Shown here: one piece after another, positions 16,639 through 26,989 of the stretch
Layout: each line of letters begins with the position of its first letter
Numbering within the stretch: the stretch's first letter is position 1
The notes under the pieces: generated by a model
What the model saw: the letters and a program-made list of their open reading frames with translations, nothing else
Told to the model about the DNA's origin: nothing
The model's database searches: none
Position numbers and translations under genes: made by a program
Source of the DNA: Ramlibacter monticola
GTDB taxonomy: Bacteria; Pseudomonadota; Gammaproteobacteria; Burkholderiales; Burkholderiaceae_C
Direction of reading: 5' to 3'
Assembly (NCBI RefSeq): GCF_016722785.1
Contig: NZ_JAEQNE010000009.1
Location: 167,085 to 231,084 of the forward strand
Length of the DNA: 64,000 bases

Positions 16639-17151
16639 ATGGCCGTCCTGTCCATCCTGACCTATCCCGATCCCCGCCTGCACACCGTCGCCAAGCCGGT
16701 GCAGGCTGTCGACGCCCGCATCCGGGGCCTGATCGCCGACATGCTGGAGACGATGTACGACGCCAACGGCATCGGTCTGGCCGCCACCCAGGTGGATGTG
16801 CACGAGCGCCTGGTCGTGATCGATGTGTCGGAAGAACGCAACGAACCCCTGGTGCTGATCAACCCGGAGATCGTCTGGGCCAGCGAGGAAAAGCAGGTCG
16901 GCGACGAAGGCTGCCTGTCGGTGCCGGGCATCTACGACGGCGTGGAGCGGTCCCGGTCGATCAAGGTGCGGGCGCTGGACGGCGAGGGCCAGGCGCGGGA
17001 GATCAGCGCCGAGGGCATCCTGGCGGTCTGCATCCAGCACGAGATGGACCACCTGATGGGCAAGGTGTTCGTCGAATACCTCTCCCCGCTGAAGAGGAAT
17101 CGGATCAAGACCAAGATGCTGAAGGCCCGCCGCGATCCCGAGCGGGTCTGA
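16639..17151 (+). CDS. def: Peptide deformylase
   Basis: A 170-residue metalloenzyme removing the formyl group from nascent N-terminal methionine. All three signature motifs are intact: GIGLAATQ (residues 44-51), EGCLSVPG (90-97, metal-ligand Cys) and QHEMDH (133-138, HExxH). ATG 16639 is chosen because upstream codons add 20 residues without similarity. It forms a unit with a BamE-like gene and fmt, whose product supplies its substrate. Confidence 0.97.
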   Translation: MAVLSILTYPDPRLHTVAKPVQAVDARIRGLIADMLETMYDANGIGLAATQVDVHERLVVIDVSEERNEPLVLINPEIVWASEEKQVGDEGCLSVPGIYDGVERSRSIKVRALDGEGQAREISAEGILAVCIQHEMDHLMGKVFVEYLSPLKRNRIKTKMLKARRDPERV

Positions 17152-17164
17152 AGAGGAGGCTCGC

Positions 17165-17647
17165 ATGCGTGCGTACGTCTTGGCTGCCGCCGCGGTGCTC
17201 GGCGGCTGCGCCCATCCCTGGAACACCATGAACATCCCGCCGGGCACCCCGCACGACGAGGTGATCGCCCGCGCCGGCCCGCCGATCCGCGAGTTGCCGC
17301 TGCCCGGCGGCGGCCAACGCATGCAGTACACGCTGCAGCCCCTGGGCCGCTATGCCTTCATGGTGGATCTCGATCCCTCCGGCCGCGTGGTGCAGACCCG
17401 CCAGGTGCTGACCCCGTCCGAATTCAACCGGATCCAGCCTGGCTGGACCCGCGATGACGTGCTGCGCGAGTTCGGCCCGCCGGCCGAACTCACCCGCGTC
17501 ACCAGTTTCTACGGCGACGTGATGACCTATCGCTGGGCCGAGGGCAACAACCCCATGTTCTATTTCGTCTACGTCGATCCGAACGGTATCGTGCAGCGCT
17601 CGCACCAGGGCATGGAATTCATCAACTCCCCGGCCGATCGCAAGTAG
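17165..17647 (+). CDS. BamE/OmlA-like outer membrane lipoprotein
   Basis: A 160-residue lipoprotein with lipobox LGGC (Cys15) and a very good ribosome site (AGGAGG, 5 bases before the ATG). Two related segments, IPPGTPHDEVIARAGPP and IQPGWTRDDVLREFGPP, are the SmpA/OmlA-type fold repeated twice, as in BamE-like proteins. It is embedded between def and fmt with fmt starting on the next base after its stop. True BamE usually has one such domain and lies elsewhere, so this may be a paralogue with an envelope role rather than the BAM subunit itself. Confidence 0.78.
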   Translation: MRAYVLAAAAVLGGCAHPWNTMNIPPGTPHDEVIARAGPPIRELPLPGGGQRMQYTLQPLGRYAFMVDLDPSGRVVQTRQVLTPSEFNRIQPGWTRDDVLREFGPPAELTRVTSFYGDVMTYRWAEGNNPMFYFVYVDPNGIVQRSHQGMEFINSPADRK

Positions 17648-18607
17648 ATGCGGGTGATCTTCGCTGGCACCCCGGAATTCGCCCGGGTCGCACTGGAACG
17701 CCTGCACGCCGCGGGTTTCGTCATTCCCCTGGTGCTCACGCAGCCGGACCGGCCGGCCGGCCGCGGCATGAAGCTGCAGCCTTCGCCGGTGAAGCAGTTC
17801 GCCCTGGAGCACGGCATCGCCGTGGCCCAGCCGCGCAGCCTGCGCCTCGATGGCAAGTACCCGGAGGACGCCGCCGCCGCCCGGGCCGCCCTGCTGGAGG
17901 CCGGCGCCGACGTGATGGTGGTCGCCGCCTATGGTCTGATCCTGCCGCAATGGGTGCTCGACCTGCCGCGCCTGGGCTGCCTCAACATCCATGCCTCCCT
18001 GCTGCCGCGGTGGCGCGGCGCCGCGCCGATCCACCGGGCGATCGAAGCGGGTGATGCCGAGACCGGCGTCACCATCATGCAGATGGACGCGGGACTCGAC
18101 ACCGGCGACATGCTGGTGGACGAGCGCATCGCCATCGCGCCCGAGGACACCACCGCCACGCTCCACGACAAGGTGGCAGCGCTGGGCGGCCGGCTGATCG
18201 TGGAAGCGCTGGAACTCGCCGCCTGCGGCGGGCTGAAGCCCGTGAAGCAGCCGGCCGAAGGCGTGACCTACGCCCACAAGATCGAGAAGGCCGAGGCGGC
18301 GATCGACTGGAGCCAGCCGGCCGAGGCGCTCGCGCGCCGGATCCGGGCCTTCGACCCCTTCCCCGGCGCCACCGCGCAGGTCGGGGGGGAGACCGTGAAG
18401 TTCTGGAAGGCGCGCGCGCTGCCCGGTCGCGGCAGCGTGGAGCCCGGGACGATCGTCTCGGTGGACGCGGCCGGCATCGGCGTGGCCTGCGGCGACGAGG
18501 GCCGGCTCGAAGTCACCGAACTACAGCGCGCCGGCGGCAGGCGCCTGCCCGCTTCCGAGTTCCTGCGCGGCTTCCCGCTGCAGGCCGGCCAGCGCTTCGA
18601 GGCCTGA
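17648..18607 (+). CDS. fmt: Methionyl-tRNA formyltransferase
   Basis: A 319-residue enzyme transferring a formyl group from 10-formyl-tetrahydrofolate to Met-tRNA. The N-terminus MRVIFAGTPEFARVALERL, the folate-binding signature (LNIHASLLPRWRGAAPIHRA, about residues 112-131) and the OB-like C-terminal domain are present. Its ATG directly abuts the preceding TAG and its TGA overlaps the azlC ATG by one base, so translation is coupled along the operon. Confidence 0.97.
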   Translation: MRVIFAGTPEFARVALERLHAAGFVIPLVLTQPDRPAGRGMKLQPSPVKQFALEHGIAVAQPRSLRLDGKYPEDAAAARAALLEAGADVMVVAAYGLILPQWVLDLPRLGCLNIHASLLPRWRGAAPIHRAIEAGDAETGVTIMQMDAGLDTGDMLVDERIAIAPEDTTATLHDKVAALGGRLIVEALELAACGGLKPVKQPAEGVTYAHKIEKAEAAIDWSQPAEALARRIRAFDPFPGATAQVGGETVKFWKARALPGRGSVEPGTIVSVDAAGIGVACGDEGRLEVTELQRAGGRRLPASEFLRGFPLQAGQRFEA

Positions 18608-19344
18608 TGTTCTTCCTGCGCGCCATCCGCAGTCATCCCGAGTTCCGCAGTGGCATGCGGGCCACCGCGCCGGTGGCGCCGGGGCTGGCCGCCTGGGGGC
18701 TCATGACCGGCGTGGCCATGGTCAAGTCCGGCATGAGCGTTGCCGAGGCGGTGGCGATGACGCTGTTCGTGTATGCGGGCAGCTCGCAGCTCGCGGCGAT
18801 CCCGCTGATCGTCGCCGGCGCGCCCTTCTGGGTGATCTGGATGACGGGCTTCTGCGTCAACCTGCGCTTCGTGGTGTTCAGCCTGCACCTGCGCAACTAC
18901 CTGATGCACCTGCCACGCTGGCGCCGTCTCGTGAACGGCTTCCTCACGGCGGACCTGAGCTACGCCCTGTTCACGAACCGCTTTCCGGAGCCGGCGACGG
19001 ACGACCAAGGGCGGCTGGCGCAGGAGTCCTATCTGGCGGGCAACTACTTCCTGACCTGGCTGTCGTGGAACGTCGCCAGCCTGCTCGGGATCGCCCTGGG
19101 CAACTGGATCCCGAGCGCCTGGGGGCTCGGCTTCGCCGGGGTGCTGTGCCTGCTGGGCGTGCTCTGCTCGCTGGCCAACACGCGGCTGCGCCTGCTGGCC
19201 GCCGTTCTCTCCGGCCTGGTCGCGGTCGTCGCGTATGCGCTGCCGCTCAAGCTGAACATCGTGGCCGCGATCGTGGTGGCGGTGCTCGCCTGCTTCTGGC
19301 TCGACGGCCGGCGCCCGGCGCCGCCGCGGGAGAAACTGGCATGA
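18607..19344 (+). CDS. azlC: AzlC family branched-chain amino acid efflux permease
   Basis: A 245-residue polytopic membrane protein, the large subunit of an AzlCD/YgaZH-type exporter of branched-chain amino acids. Conserved features include APVAPGLAAWGLMTGVAM near residue 22, FVYAGSSQLAAIPLI and CVNLRFVVFSLHLRNYL. It overlaps the fmt stop by one base and the azlD start by four (ATGA), so the two subunits should be made in a fixed ratio. Substrate is inferred from family. Confidence 0.92.
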   Translation: MFFLRAIRSHPEFRSGMRATAPVAPGLAAWGLMTGVAMVKSGMSVAEAVAMTLFVYAGSSQLAAIPLIVAGAPFWVIWMTGFCVNLRFVVFSLHLRNYLMHLPRWRRLVNGFLTADLSYALFTNRFPEPATDDQGRLAQESYLAGNYFLTWLSWNVASLLGIALGNWIPSAWGLGFAGVLCLLGVLCSLANTRLRLLAAVLSGLVAVVAYALPLKLNIVAAIVVAVLACFWLDGRRPAPPREKLA

Positions 19345-19679
19345 GGGGCGCCACCGACCTGTGGACGCTGTTCGTGATCGCCGGGCTGGCCGGCGTCACG
19401 GTGCTGGCGCGCTGCTTCTTCTTCATCCTCGACCGGCCCTGGACGCTGCCGCCCTGGGCCCACCGCGCGCTCTACTACGCGCCGGTGGCGGCGCTGGCCG
19501 GCGTGGTCCTGCCGGAGGTCGTCATGACCAACGGGCACGTGGTGCCCGACTGGCAGGACGCGCGGCTGTTCGGAGCGGCGGTCGGGGCGGCGCTCTACTT
19601 CTGGCGGCGCAGCGTGTTGCTGACGCTGCTGGCGGGCATGGCGGTGTACCTCCCGCTGCACCTGATGCTCGGCTGGTGA
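19341..19679 (+). CDS. azlD: AzlD family branched-chain amino acid transport protein
   Basis: A 112-residue, four-helix small subunit of the AzlCD exporter. The family pattern is visible in VTVLARCFFFIL, PPWAHRALYYAPVAALAGVV and the hydrophobic end VLLTLLAGMAVYLPLHLML. Start codon overlaps the azlC stop (ATGA). No hairpin with a U tract follows. Confidence 0.9.
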   Translation: MRGATDLWTLFVIAGLAGVTVLARCFFFILDRPWTLPPWAHRALYYAPVAALAGVVLPEVVMTNGHVVPDWQDARLFGAAVGAALYFWRRSVLLTLLAGMAVYLPLHLMLGW

Positions 19680-19783
19680 CGCCTGCGCGGATGGCGCCGC
19701 GTGATCCGAGTAGGGTCGGTCAGCTCCCCGTTCGCCAGCCTTCCTAGAATGACGGGTTTCCCCTCATTCGAAAAAGACCCGCC

Positions 19784-20977
<1,194 letters not shown>

Positions 20978-20986
20978 CCGGGGCCC

Positions 20987-21796
20987 TCAGGGCGCCTCGA
21001 TCTCGCGCGAGGTGGCGAGCAGCGGCTCGGGCGCCGGCGCGGGTGGCGGCGGCACGGGTTCCAGCGTGGGCTCCGGCACGGGGCTGGCGGGCTTCTGCCT
21101 GCGCGCCGACTTCGCGGCGGGGGACTTCGCGGGGACCTGCCTGGGCGCGGCCTGTTTCGCCACCGCCGGCCGCGGCGCGGCCACGGGCGGGAGAGGCTCC
21201 CTCCACGCGCTGTCCTGCGGCGCGTCCTGCGTGGCCGCAAGCTCCGTCGCGGCATCCTTCGCCGGCGGCGCGTAGACGCACTGCACGTCCTGCTGCACCG
21301 CGAACTGCCGCAGGATCGCGCACCGTTCCCAGAACCGGCGCTCGTGCTCGGTGTCGTCCCAGGTCTTCAGGCCCCAGGCCGCGCCGAGCGCGAGGCAGGC
21401 GGGCGCGAGGCCGCCGCCGGTGAGGAACACCACGGTGATGCACACGTTGCTCACGGCGCTGCCCAGCCACATCGCCGAGGCGGCCGAATAGGCCGCGGGC
21501 TGCTCGGTTTCCGGCAGCGTGCTGGCGTGGTGGAAGGTGACCGCCTTGGTGGCGATGGTGAGCAGGCCGCCCAGGGGGTTGATGGCGCCGCTGCTGGCGG
21601 CCACGCCGAAGGCGGTGGTCATGCCGTCCGCGAGCGCGGCTTCGACCGCGTTCTCGCGCGGGTCCAGCGCGAAGGCCGGCGCAACGCCCAGCGCCAGCAC
21701 GGCTCCCGCCAGCCGCCTCGCGGCCGCGCCCCCGCGTCGCCGGAATGCGGCGTTCCTGTTGCTCGCTCCCTCGCGCATCGCGCCCTCCCAGGTCAT
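20987..21796 (-). CDS. Hypothetical exported or membrane protein with Pro/Ala/Lys-rich tail
   Basis: I do not recognise this 269-residue protein. It has an Arg-rich N-terminus followed by a hydrophobic stretch (LAGAVLALGVAPAFA) that looks like a signal peptide. Two further hydrophobic segments follow (YSAASAMWLGSAVSNVCITV and GGLAPACLALGAAWGL). From about residue 185 it is a low-complexity tail rich in Pro, Ala and Lys. A second in-frame ATG at 21778 may be the true start. It converges on pgk with 9 bp between stops and is divergent from pyk. Codon use fits the neighbours, so it is probably a real gene, but no function can be assigned. Confidence 0.65.
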   Translation of the reverse strand: MTWEGAMREGASNRNAAFRRRGGAAARRLAGAVLALGVAPAFALDPRENAVEAALADGMTTAFGVAASSGAINPLGGLLTIATKAVTFHHASTLPETEQPAAYSAASAMWLGSAVSNVCITVVFLTGGGLAPACLALGAAWGLKTWDDTEHERRFWERCAILRQFAVQQDVQCVYAPPAKDAATELAATQDAPQDSAWREPLPPVAAPRPAVAKQAAPRQVPAKSPAAKSARRQKPASPVPEPTLEPVPPPPAPAPEPLLATSREIEAP

Positions 21797-21999
21797 CGAT
21801 GACGCATTGCAACCTGCTCATCCGCCGGACGCCAAGGTCCTTTTCCGCGGTCGTTGGTACGGAGTCACCGATCCTTGTAAGGGACCGCGTCCGCACGCCG
21901 CCCATCCCTGCATGGCTCCCGCCCGTCCGACTGCTTTGGTAACCGGTGCGTAACTCGTTCATGTGAGAATCGGCGACGTTCACGAGGAGATCGCCTTTT

Positions 22000-23433
22000 A
22001 TGGCCCGTCGCGCCACCAAGATCGTTGTCACCCTGGGTCCCGCGTCCAGCGAGCCCGCCGTCCTGGAGCGCATGATCCGCGCCGGCGTGAACGTGGTGCG
22101 CCTGAACTTCAGCCATGGCAGCGGGCAGGACCACATCGACCGGGCGCGCCTCGTGCGCGAAGTCGCGCAGAAGGCCGGCCGCGAAGTGGCCATCATGGCC
22201 GACCTGCAGGGCCCCAAGATCCGCGTCGGCAAGTTCGCCGAAGGCAAGGTGATGCTGGAGGCGGGCGCGAAGTTCGTGCTCGATGCCGGGCGCGCGGAAC
22301 CGGGCGACATCAACGCGGTGGGCCTCGACTACAAGGAGCTGCCCCGCGACGTGAAGCCCGGCGACCACCTGCTGCTGAACGACGGCCTGATCGTGCTGAC
22401 GGTGGATGCGGTCAAGGGCGACCAGATCCGCACGACGGTCAAGCTCGGGGGCGTGCTGTCCAACAACAAGGGCATCAACAAGCAGGGCGGCGGCCTCACC
22501 GCGCCGGCGCTGACCGCCAAGGACATGGAGGACATCCGCACCGCGATGAGCTTCCAGGCCGACTACGTGGCCGTGAGCTTCCCCAAGAACGCCACCGATA
22601 TGGAGATGGCGCGCCAGCTGTGCAACGTGGCCGCGGCGGAGTTCCGCCACAAGCCGGCGCTGATCGCGAAGATCGAGCGGGCCGAGGCGATCCCGAACCT
22701 GGAGCAGATCCTCAAGGCCAGCGACGCCATCATGGTGGCGCGCGGCGACCTCGCGGTGGAGGTCGGCAATGCCGCCGTCCCGGCGCTGCAGAAGCGCATG
22801 ATCCGGCTCGCGCGCGAGCACGACAAGGTCGTGATCACGGCGACGCAGATGATGGAGTCGATGATCTCCGCCCCGGTGCCCACGCGCGCCGAGGTGAGCG
22901 ACGTCGCCAACGCGGTGCTCGATGGCACCGACGCCGTGATGACCAGCGCCGAGACGGCCACCGGCAAGTACCCGGTGGAAGTGGTGCAGCAGATGGTCGC
23001 GATCTGCGCCGAGGCCGAGATGGCGGAGGACGTGCGGCTCGATGCCGACTTCACCGGCATGGCGTTCTCGCGCATCGACCAGTCGATCGCGATGGGGGCG
23101 CTGTTCACGGCCTACCACCTCGGTTGCAAGGCGATCGTGGCGCTGACGGACTCGGGCTCGACGCCGCTGTGGATGAGCCGCCACCGCATCCACATCCCGA
23201 TCTACGCGCTCACGCCCAAGCTGGTGACGCAGCGGCGCATGGCGCTGTACCGCAACGTGCGGCCGCTGCTGATGGACCAGAGCGCGGACCGCGACACGGC
23301 GCTGCACCAGGCCGAGGAGCACCTCAAGAGCCGCGGCATCGTCACTTCGGGCGACATCTACGCGATCACCTGCGGCGAGCCGATGGGAGCGCCGGGCGGC
23401 ACCAACATGCTGAAGATCGTGCGGGCGGCGTAA
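22000..23433 (+). CDS. pyk: Pyruvate kinase
   Basis: A 477-residue glycolytic enzyme converting phosphoenolpyruvate and ADP to pyruvate and ATP. Conserved stretches are TKIVVTLGPASSEPAVLERM at the N-terminus, the active-site lysine segment PALIAKIERAEAIPNLEQI, the Mg-binding MVARGDLAVE, and the signature VVITATQMMESMI. The ribosome site GAGGAG precedes the ATG. It is separated from fba by 95 bp. Confidence 0.98.
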   Translation: MARRATKIVVTLGPASSEPAVLERMIRAGVNVVRLNFSHGSGQDHIDRARLVREVAQKAGREVAIMADLQGPKIRVGKFAEGKVMLEAGAKFVLDAGRAEPGDINAVGLDYKELPRDVKPGDHLLLNDGLIVLTVDAVKGDQIRTTVKLGGVLSNNKGINKQGGGLTAPALTAKDMEDIRTAMSFQADYVAVSFPKNATDMEMARQLCNVAAAEFRHKPALIAKIERAEAIPNLEQILKASDAIMVARGDLAVEVGNAAVPALQKRMIRLAREHDKVVITATQMMESMISAPVPTRAEVSDVANAVLDGTDAVMTSAETATGKYPVEVVQQMVAICAEAEMAEDVRLDADFTGMAFSRIDQSIAMGALFTAYHLGCKAIVALTDSGSTPLWMSRHRIHIPIYALTPKLVTQRRMALYRNVRPLLMDQSADRDTALHQAEEHLKSRGIVTSGDIYAITCGEPMGAPGGTNMLKIVRAA

Positions 23434-23528
23434 GCCCTGCCGCAGGGGCGGGGCGCTAGAATCTCCGGCAGTTACCGCGCGGTTACGTCGACCGTGCGCC
23501 TCCTCGTTGTCCCTCCCCAGGAACTGCC

Positions 23529-24593
23529 ATGCCTCTCGTTTCCATGCGCGAACTGCTGGACCATGCCGCCGCCAATGGCTACGGCATCCCGGCTTACAAC
23601 GTCAACAACCTCGAACAGGTGCAGGCCGTCATGGAAGCGGCCAAGGAAGTCGGGGCGCCGGTCATCCTGCAGGCCAGCGCCGGCGCGCGCAAGTACGCGG
23701 GCGAGGCTTTCGTCAAGCACCTGATCCAGGCCGCCGTCGAGGCGTACCCCACGATCCCGCTGGTGATGCACCAGGACCACGGCCAGAGCCCCGAGATCTG
23801 CAAGGGCGCCATCGACCTGGGCTTCACCTCGGTGATGATGGACGGCTCCCTGCAGGCCGACGGCAAGACCATCGCCAGCTACGACTACAACGTCGACGTG
23901 ACCAAGAAGGTCGTCGACCTGGCGCACCGGCTGGGCGTCACCGTCGAGGGCGAGCTGGGCTGCCTGGGCTCGCTGGAGACCATGAAGGGCGACAAGGAAG
24001 ACGGCCACGGCGCCGAAGGCACCATGACGCGCGAGCAACTGCTGACCGATCCCGAGCAGGCCGCCGACTTCGTCAAGAAGACGCAGTTGGACGCGCTGGC
24101 CATCGCCATCGGCACCAGCCACGGCGCCTACAAGTTCACGCGCAAGCCCACCGGCGACATCCTGGCCATCGAGCGCATCAAGGAAATCCACCGCCGCATC
24201 CCCAACACCCACCTGGTGATGCACGGCTCCTCCTCGGTGCCGCAGGACCTGCTGGAGATCATCCGCCAGCACGGCGGCAAGATGAAGGAAACCTACGGCG
24301 TGCCGGTCGAGGAGATCCAGGAAGCGATCAAGCACGGCGTGCGCAAGATCAACATCGACACCGACATCCGCCTGGCGATGACCGGCGCCGTGCGCAAGTT
24401 CCTGGCGGAGAACCCCGACAAGTTCGACATGCGCGAGTGGATGAAGCCCGCCCGCGAGGCCGCGAAGCAGATCTGCAAGCAGCGCTACCTGGAGTTCGGC
24501 TGCGAAGGCCAGGCCGGCAAGATCAAGGGCGACGCGCTGCAGGTCGTGGCCGGCAGGTACGCGAAGGGCGAACTGGCCCAGGTCGTGAACTGA
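23529..24593 (+). CDS. fba: Class II fructose-bisphosphate aldolase
   Basis: A 354-residue zinc-dependent aldolase cleaving fructose 1,6-bisphosphate, of the CbbA/FbaA type. Metal and catalytic motifs seen are VMHQDHGQS (zinc His and catalytic Asp), VEGELGCLG, GTSHGAYK and LVMHGSSSVP, then NIDTDIRLA for phosphate binding. A TAGAAT -10-like element at 23457-23462 suggests transcription independent of pyk. A terminator hairpin follows the stop by 23 bp. Confidence 0.97.
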   Translation: MPLVSMRELLDHAAANGYGIPAYNVNNLEQVQAVMEAAKEVGAPVILQASAGARKYAGEAFVKHLIQAAVEAYPTIPLVMHQDHGQSPEICKGAIDLGFTSVMMDGSLQADGKTIASYDYNVDVTKKVVDLAHRLGVTVEGELGCLGSLETMKGDKEDGHGAEGTMTREQLLTDPEQAADFVKKTQLDALAIAIGTSHGAYKFTRKPTGDILAIERIKEIHRRIPNTHLVMHGSSSVPQDLLEIIRQHGGKMKETYGVPVEEIQEAIKHGVRKINIDTDIRLAMTGAVRKFLAENPDKFDMREWMKPAREAAKQICKQRYLEFGCEGQAGKIKGDALQVVAGRYAKGELAQVVN

Positions 24594-24616
24594 GTCCCGC
24601 CCGCTTGCCATAATGG

Positions 24617-24648
24617 ACGGCCCGCCGCGACGCGGGCCGTTTTCTTTC
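24617..24648 (+). terminator. Intrinsic terminator between fba and purC
   Basis: A 9-bp perfect stem (ACGGCCCGC with 24632-24640), 6-base loop, then TTTTCTTTC. Its U tract ends about 11 nt before the purC ATG. A CATAAT element (24609-24614, preceded by TG as in an extended -10) lies just upstream. If that is a promoter, the hairpin would be in the purC leader rather than after fba. Confidence 0.85.
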
Positions 24649-24658
24649 GGACCGAGCC

Positions 24659-25567
24659 ATGCCCACCGCCCTCCACACCTCCAACATCACCTCCCTCCCG
24701 CTGCTGGCGCGCGGCAAGGTGCGCGACAACTACGCGGTCGGCAACGACCGCATCCTGATGGTGGCGAGCGACCGGCTCTCGGCCTTCGACGTGATCATGG
24801 GCGAGCCGATCCCCGGCAAGGGCGAGATCCTCACCAAGATGGCCCTGTTCTGGTTCGCGCGCCTCGGCAAGGTCTGCCCCAACCACCTGACCGGCGCGGC
24901 GCCGGAGAGCGTGGTGAACCCGGCGGAGGTGCAGCAGGTGCAGGGCCGTTCCATGCTGGTGAAGCGCCTGAAGCCGATCCTGGTGGAGGCGGTGGTGCGC
25001 GGCTACCTCGCGGGCAGCGGCTGGAAGGAGTACCAGCAGACGCAGTCCGTGTGCGGCGTGCCGCTGCCGGCCGGCCTGAAGAACGCCAGCAAGCTGCCCG
25101 AGCCGATCTTCACGCCGGCCGCCAAGGCGGCCTCCGGCCACGACGAGAACATCAGCTACGAGAAGGTGGTGGAGACGATCGGCCCGGACCTGGCCGCGCA
25201 GATCCGCGACCTGAGCATCCGCATCTACCGGGAAGCCGCGGATTTCGCCCTGACCAAGGGCCTGATCATCGCGGACACGAAGTTCGAGTTCGGCCTCGAC
25301 GAGAACGGCAAGCTGGTGCTGATGGACGAGGTGCTGACGCCCGACTCCTCGCGCTACTGGCCGGTCGAGGGCTACCAGTCCGCGTTCGCGAAGGGCGAGA
25401 ACCCGCCCAGCTACGACAAGCAGTTCGTGCGCGACTGGCTCGAGGGCGTCCGGGTCGACGGCCAACCCTGGGACAAGACGCCGCCCGCGCCGCGCCTGCC
25501 CAGGGACGTGATCGAGAAGACCGCGGCCAAGTACCGCGAAGCGCTCGACCGCCTGACCGCGCCCTGA
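24659..25567 (+). CDS. purC: Phosphoribosylaminoimidazole-succinocarboxamide synthase
   Basis: A 302-residue SAICAR synthetase, step eight of purine synthesis, joining aspartate to CAIR with ATP. It begins with LLARGKVRDNYAVGNDRILM, contains the signature SDRLSAFDVIM, VVRGYLAGSGW and LIIADTKFEFG, and ends with the long-form extension seen in beta-proteobacteria and yeast-like PurC. It is near purE and purK, which make its substrate CAIR. Confidence 0.97.
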   Translation: MPTALHTSNITSLPLLARGKVRDNYAVGNDRILMVASDRLSAFDVIMGEPIPGKGEILTKMALFWFARLGKVCPNHLTGAAPESVVNPAEVQQVQGRSMLVKRLKPILVEAVVRGYLAGSGWKEYQQTQSVCGVPLPAGLKNASKLPEPIFTPAAKAASGHDENISYEKVVETIGPDLAAQIRDLSIRIYREAADFALTKGLIIADTKFEFGLDENGKLVLMDEVLTPDSSRYWPVEGYQSAFAKGENPPSYDKQFVRDWLEGVRVDGQPWDKTPPAPRLPRDVIEKTAAKYREALDRLTAP

Positions 25568-25617
25568 GCGGCCCGCCTCGGGCCCCGCGGCGCGCCCGGG
25601 CGCGCTATGCTGGCCCG

Positions 25618-25962
25618 ATGGAAGCGAGTCGGCTCCTGCTGGCCGCGGCCACCCTGGCCGCGTGCGCCTGTGCGCACGCCGACCTGCCCTGCGGCGGCTG
25701 GGTGGAGCAGGGCGACAGCCTGGAGCTGCACGGCCCGCGCGGCCACCTGGTCCTGCGCGCGGCGCCCGACATGCTGGCCGCCCTGCGCGACACACTCCTG
25801 TTCCGCTGCACGAACCCCGATCCCGCGGCCGTGCGGCCGCCCCTGGACATCGGCCCGCTGGAGATCGATGCGGTCCTGCAGCCGCCCCCCGAGACGGCCG
25901 ACGGCGTCGTCGAGTTGCGGCTGAAGATGCGCGCGCAGCGCCTCCTGATGCAGATCCGGTAA
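25618..25962 (+). CDS. Small predicted exported protein
   Basis: A 114-residue protein I do not recognise. A short signal-like N-terminus (SRLLLAAATLAACACAHA) is followed by a hydrophilic domain with two cysteines (LPCGGW and LLFRCTNP). It starts 50 bp after purC and ends 85 bp before the convergent thioredoxin gene. There is no clear ribosome site. The sequence could be a secreted or periplasmic protein with one disulfide; function unknown. Confidence 0.55.
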   Translation: MEASRLLLAAATLAACACAHADLPCGGWVEQGDSLELHGPRGHLVLRAAPDMLAALRDTLLFRCTNPDPAAVRPPLDIGPLEIDAVLQPPPETADGVVELRLKMRAQRLLMQIR

Positions 25963-26047
25963 CCGATGGGCGCGCCGCTGCGCGCGGTGCCGGGTCGATG
26001 AAGCTCCCTCGTCGAGCGCCGGCCCCGGCACGCCGCGCGGGCGCGGC

Positions 26048-26935
26048 TCAACTGAGCACGACGCTCGACAGCCGCCGCCGGTACGTCGCCACCGTCGGAT
26101 CCTCCGGCGGCACCTGGCCTTCGGCGACCTTGGGCTTGGGCGGCTCGATGATCTCCAGGATCGCGATGTAGGTCTTGCGCGCCAGGTCCCCGCTCCAGGA
26201 CTTGTCGCGCATCAGGATCTCCAGCAGCTCGTCCATCGCGGCCGTCCAGCGCTGCTGCGCGACCAGCAGGCGGGCACGGTCGAAGCGGGCCTGGAAATCG
26301 CGCCGGTCCGCGGCGATCCTGGCATCGAGGTCGGCCGGGGAGGCCTGCGTGGCGGCGAAGTCGATCGCGTCGAGCCAGCGCGCCAGCGCGTCGATGCGGC
26401 GCGACAGCGCAACCTTGTTGGCGACCGGCTCGAACGCGCGCCGCGCGTCGGCCTCGCGGCCGGCCAGCAGCAGCGCCTTGGCGTAGTCGAAGCGGGCGTC
26501 GTCGTTCGACGGGTCGGTGGCCACCGCGTGCTGCAGCTTCTCGAGCTGGCCCTCCGGCGACTCCGGCACTTCGTCCGGCGGCATTTCCTCTTCCTCGGGC
26601 TCGCCCGCCAGCGCCTGCACGTGCTTGTCGAGGAACTCGCGCACCTTGCCTTCCGGCAGCGCGCCCATGAAGCCGTCCACCGGCTGGCCGTTCTTCATCA
26701 GGACGACCGTCGGGATGCTGCGCACGCCGAACGCGGAGGCGAGCTGCTGCTCCTCGTCGGAATTGATCTTCGCCAGCGTGAAGCCGCCTCCGTATTCGAC
26801 CTCGAGCTTCTCAAGGATCGGGCCGATGGCCTTGCACGGGCCGCACCAGGGCGCCCAGAAGTCCACCAGCACGGGCTGGCTCATCGAGGCCGCAATGACG
26901 TCCTGTTCGAAGTTCTCGATGGTGATGTCGATCAT
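26048..26935 (-). CDS. Thioredoxin-TPR protein (CnoX/YbbN type)
   Basis: A 295-residue protein with an N-terminal thioredoxin domain (residues 1-110, active site WCGPC at 30-34), an acidic linker (GEPEEEEMPPDEVPES) and a C-terminal tetratricopeptide region (about 140-295). This is the CnoX/YbbN layout, a co-chaperone that protects proteins from oxidation and passes them to GroEL or DnaK. E. coli YbbN lacks the CPC redox pair and has SxxC; here both cysteines are present, so it should be redox active. It is divergent from purE with 54 bp between starts. Confidence 0.9.
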   Translation of the reverse strand: MIDITIENFEQDVIAASMSQPVLVDFWAPWCGPCKAIGPILEKLEVEYGGGFTLAKINSDEEQQLASAFGVRSIPTVVLMKNGQPVDGFMGALPEGKVREFLDKHVQALAGEPEEEEMPPDEVPESPEGQLEKLQHAVATDPSNDDARFDYAKALLLAGREADARRAFEPVANKVALSRRIDALARWLDAIDFAATQASPADLDARIAADRRDFQARFDRARLLVAQQRWTAAMDELLEILMRDKSWSGDLARKTYIAILEIIEPPKPKVAEGQVPPEDPTVATYRRRLSSVVLS

Positions 26936-26961
26936 GACCGGGGTGCCTCCGCTCTCAAAAG

Positions 26962-26967
26962 TAAAAT
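26962..26967 (+). promoter_or_regulatory. Candidate -10 element for purE
   Basis: TAAAAT, five of six consensus bases, lies 22 bp before the purE ATG in the short divergent gap with the thioredoxin gene. No good -35 hexamer is visible at the expected distance. Confidence 0.35.
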
Positions 26968-26989
26968 TCGGGCTCTTTACGGGAATTCT

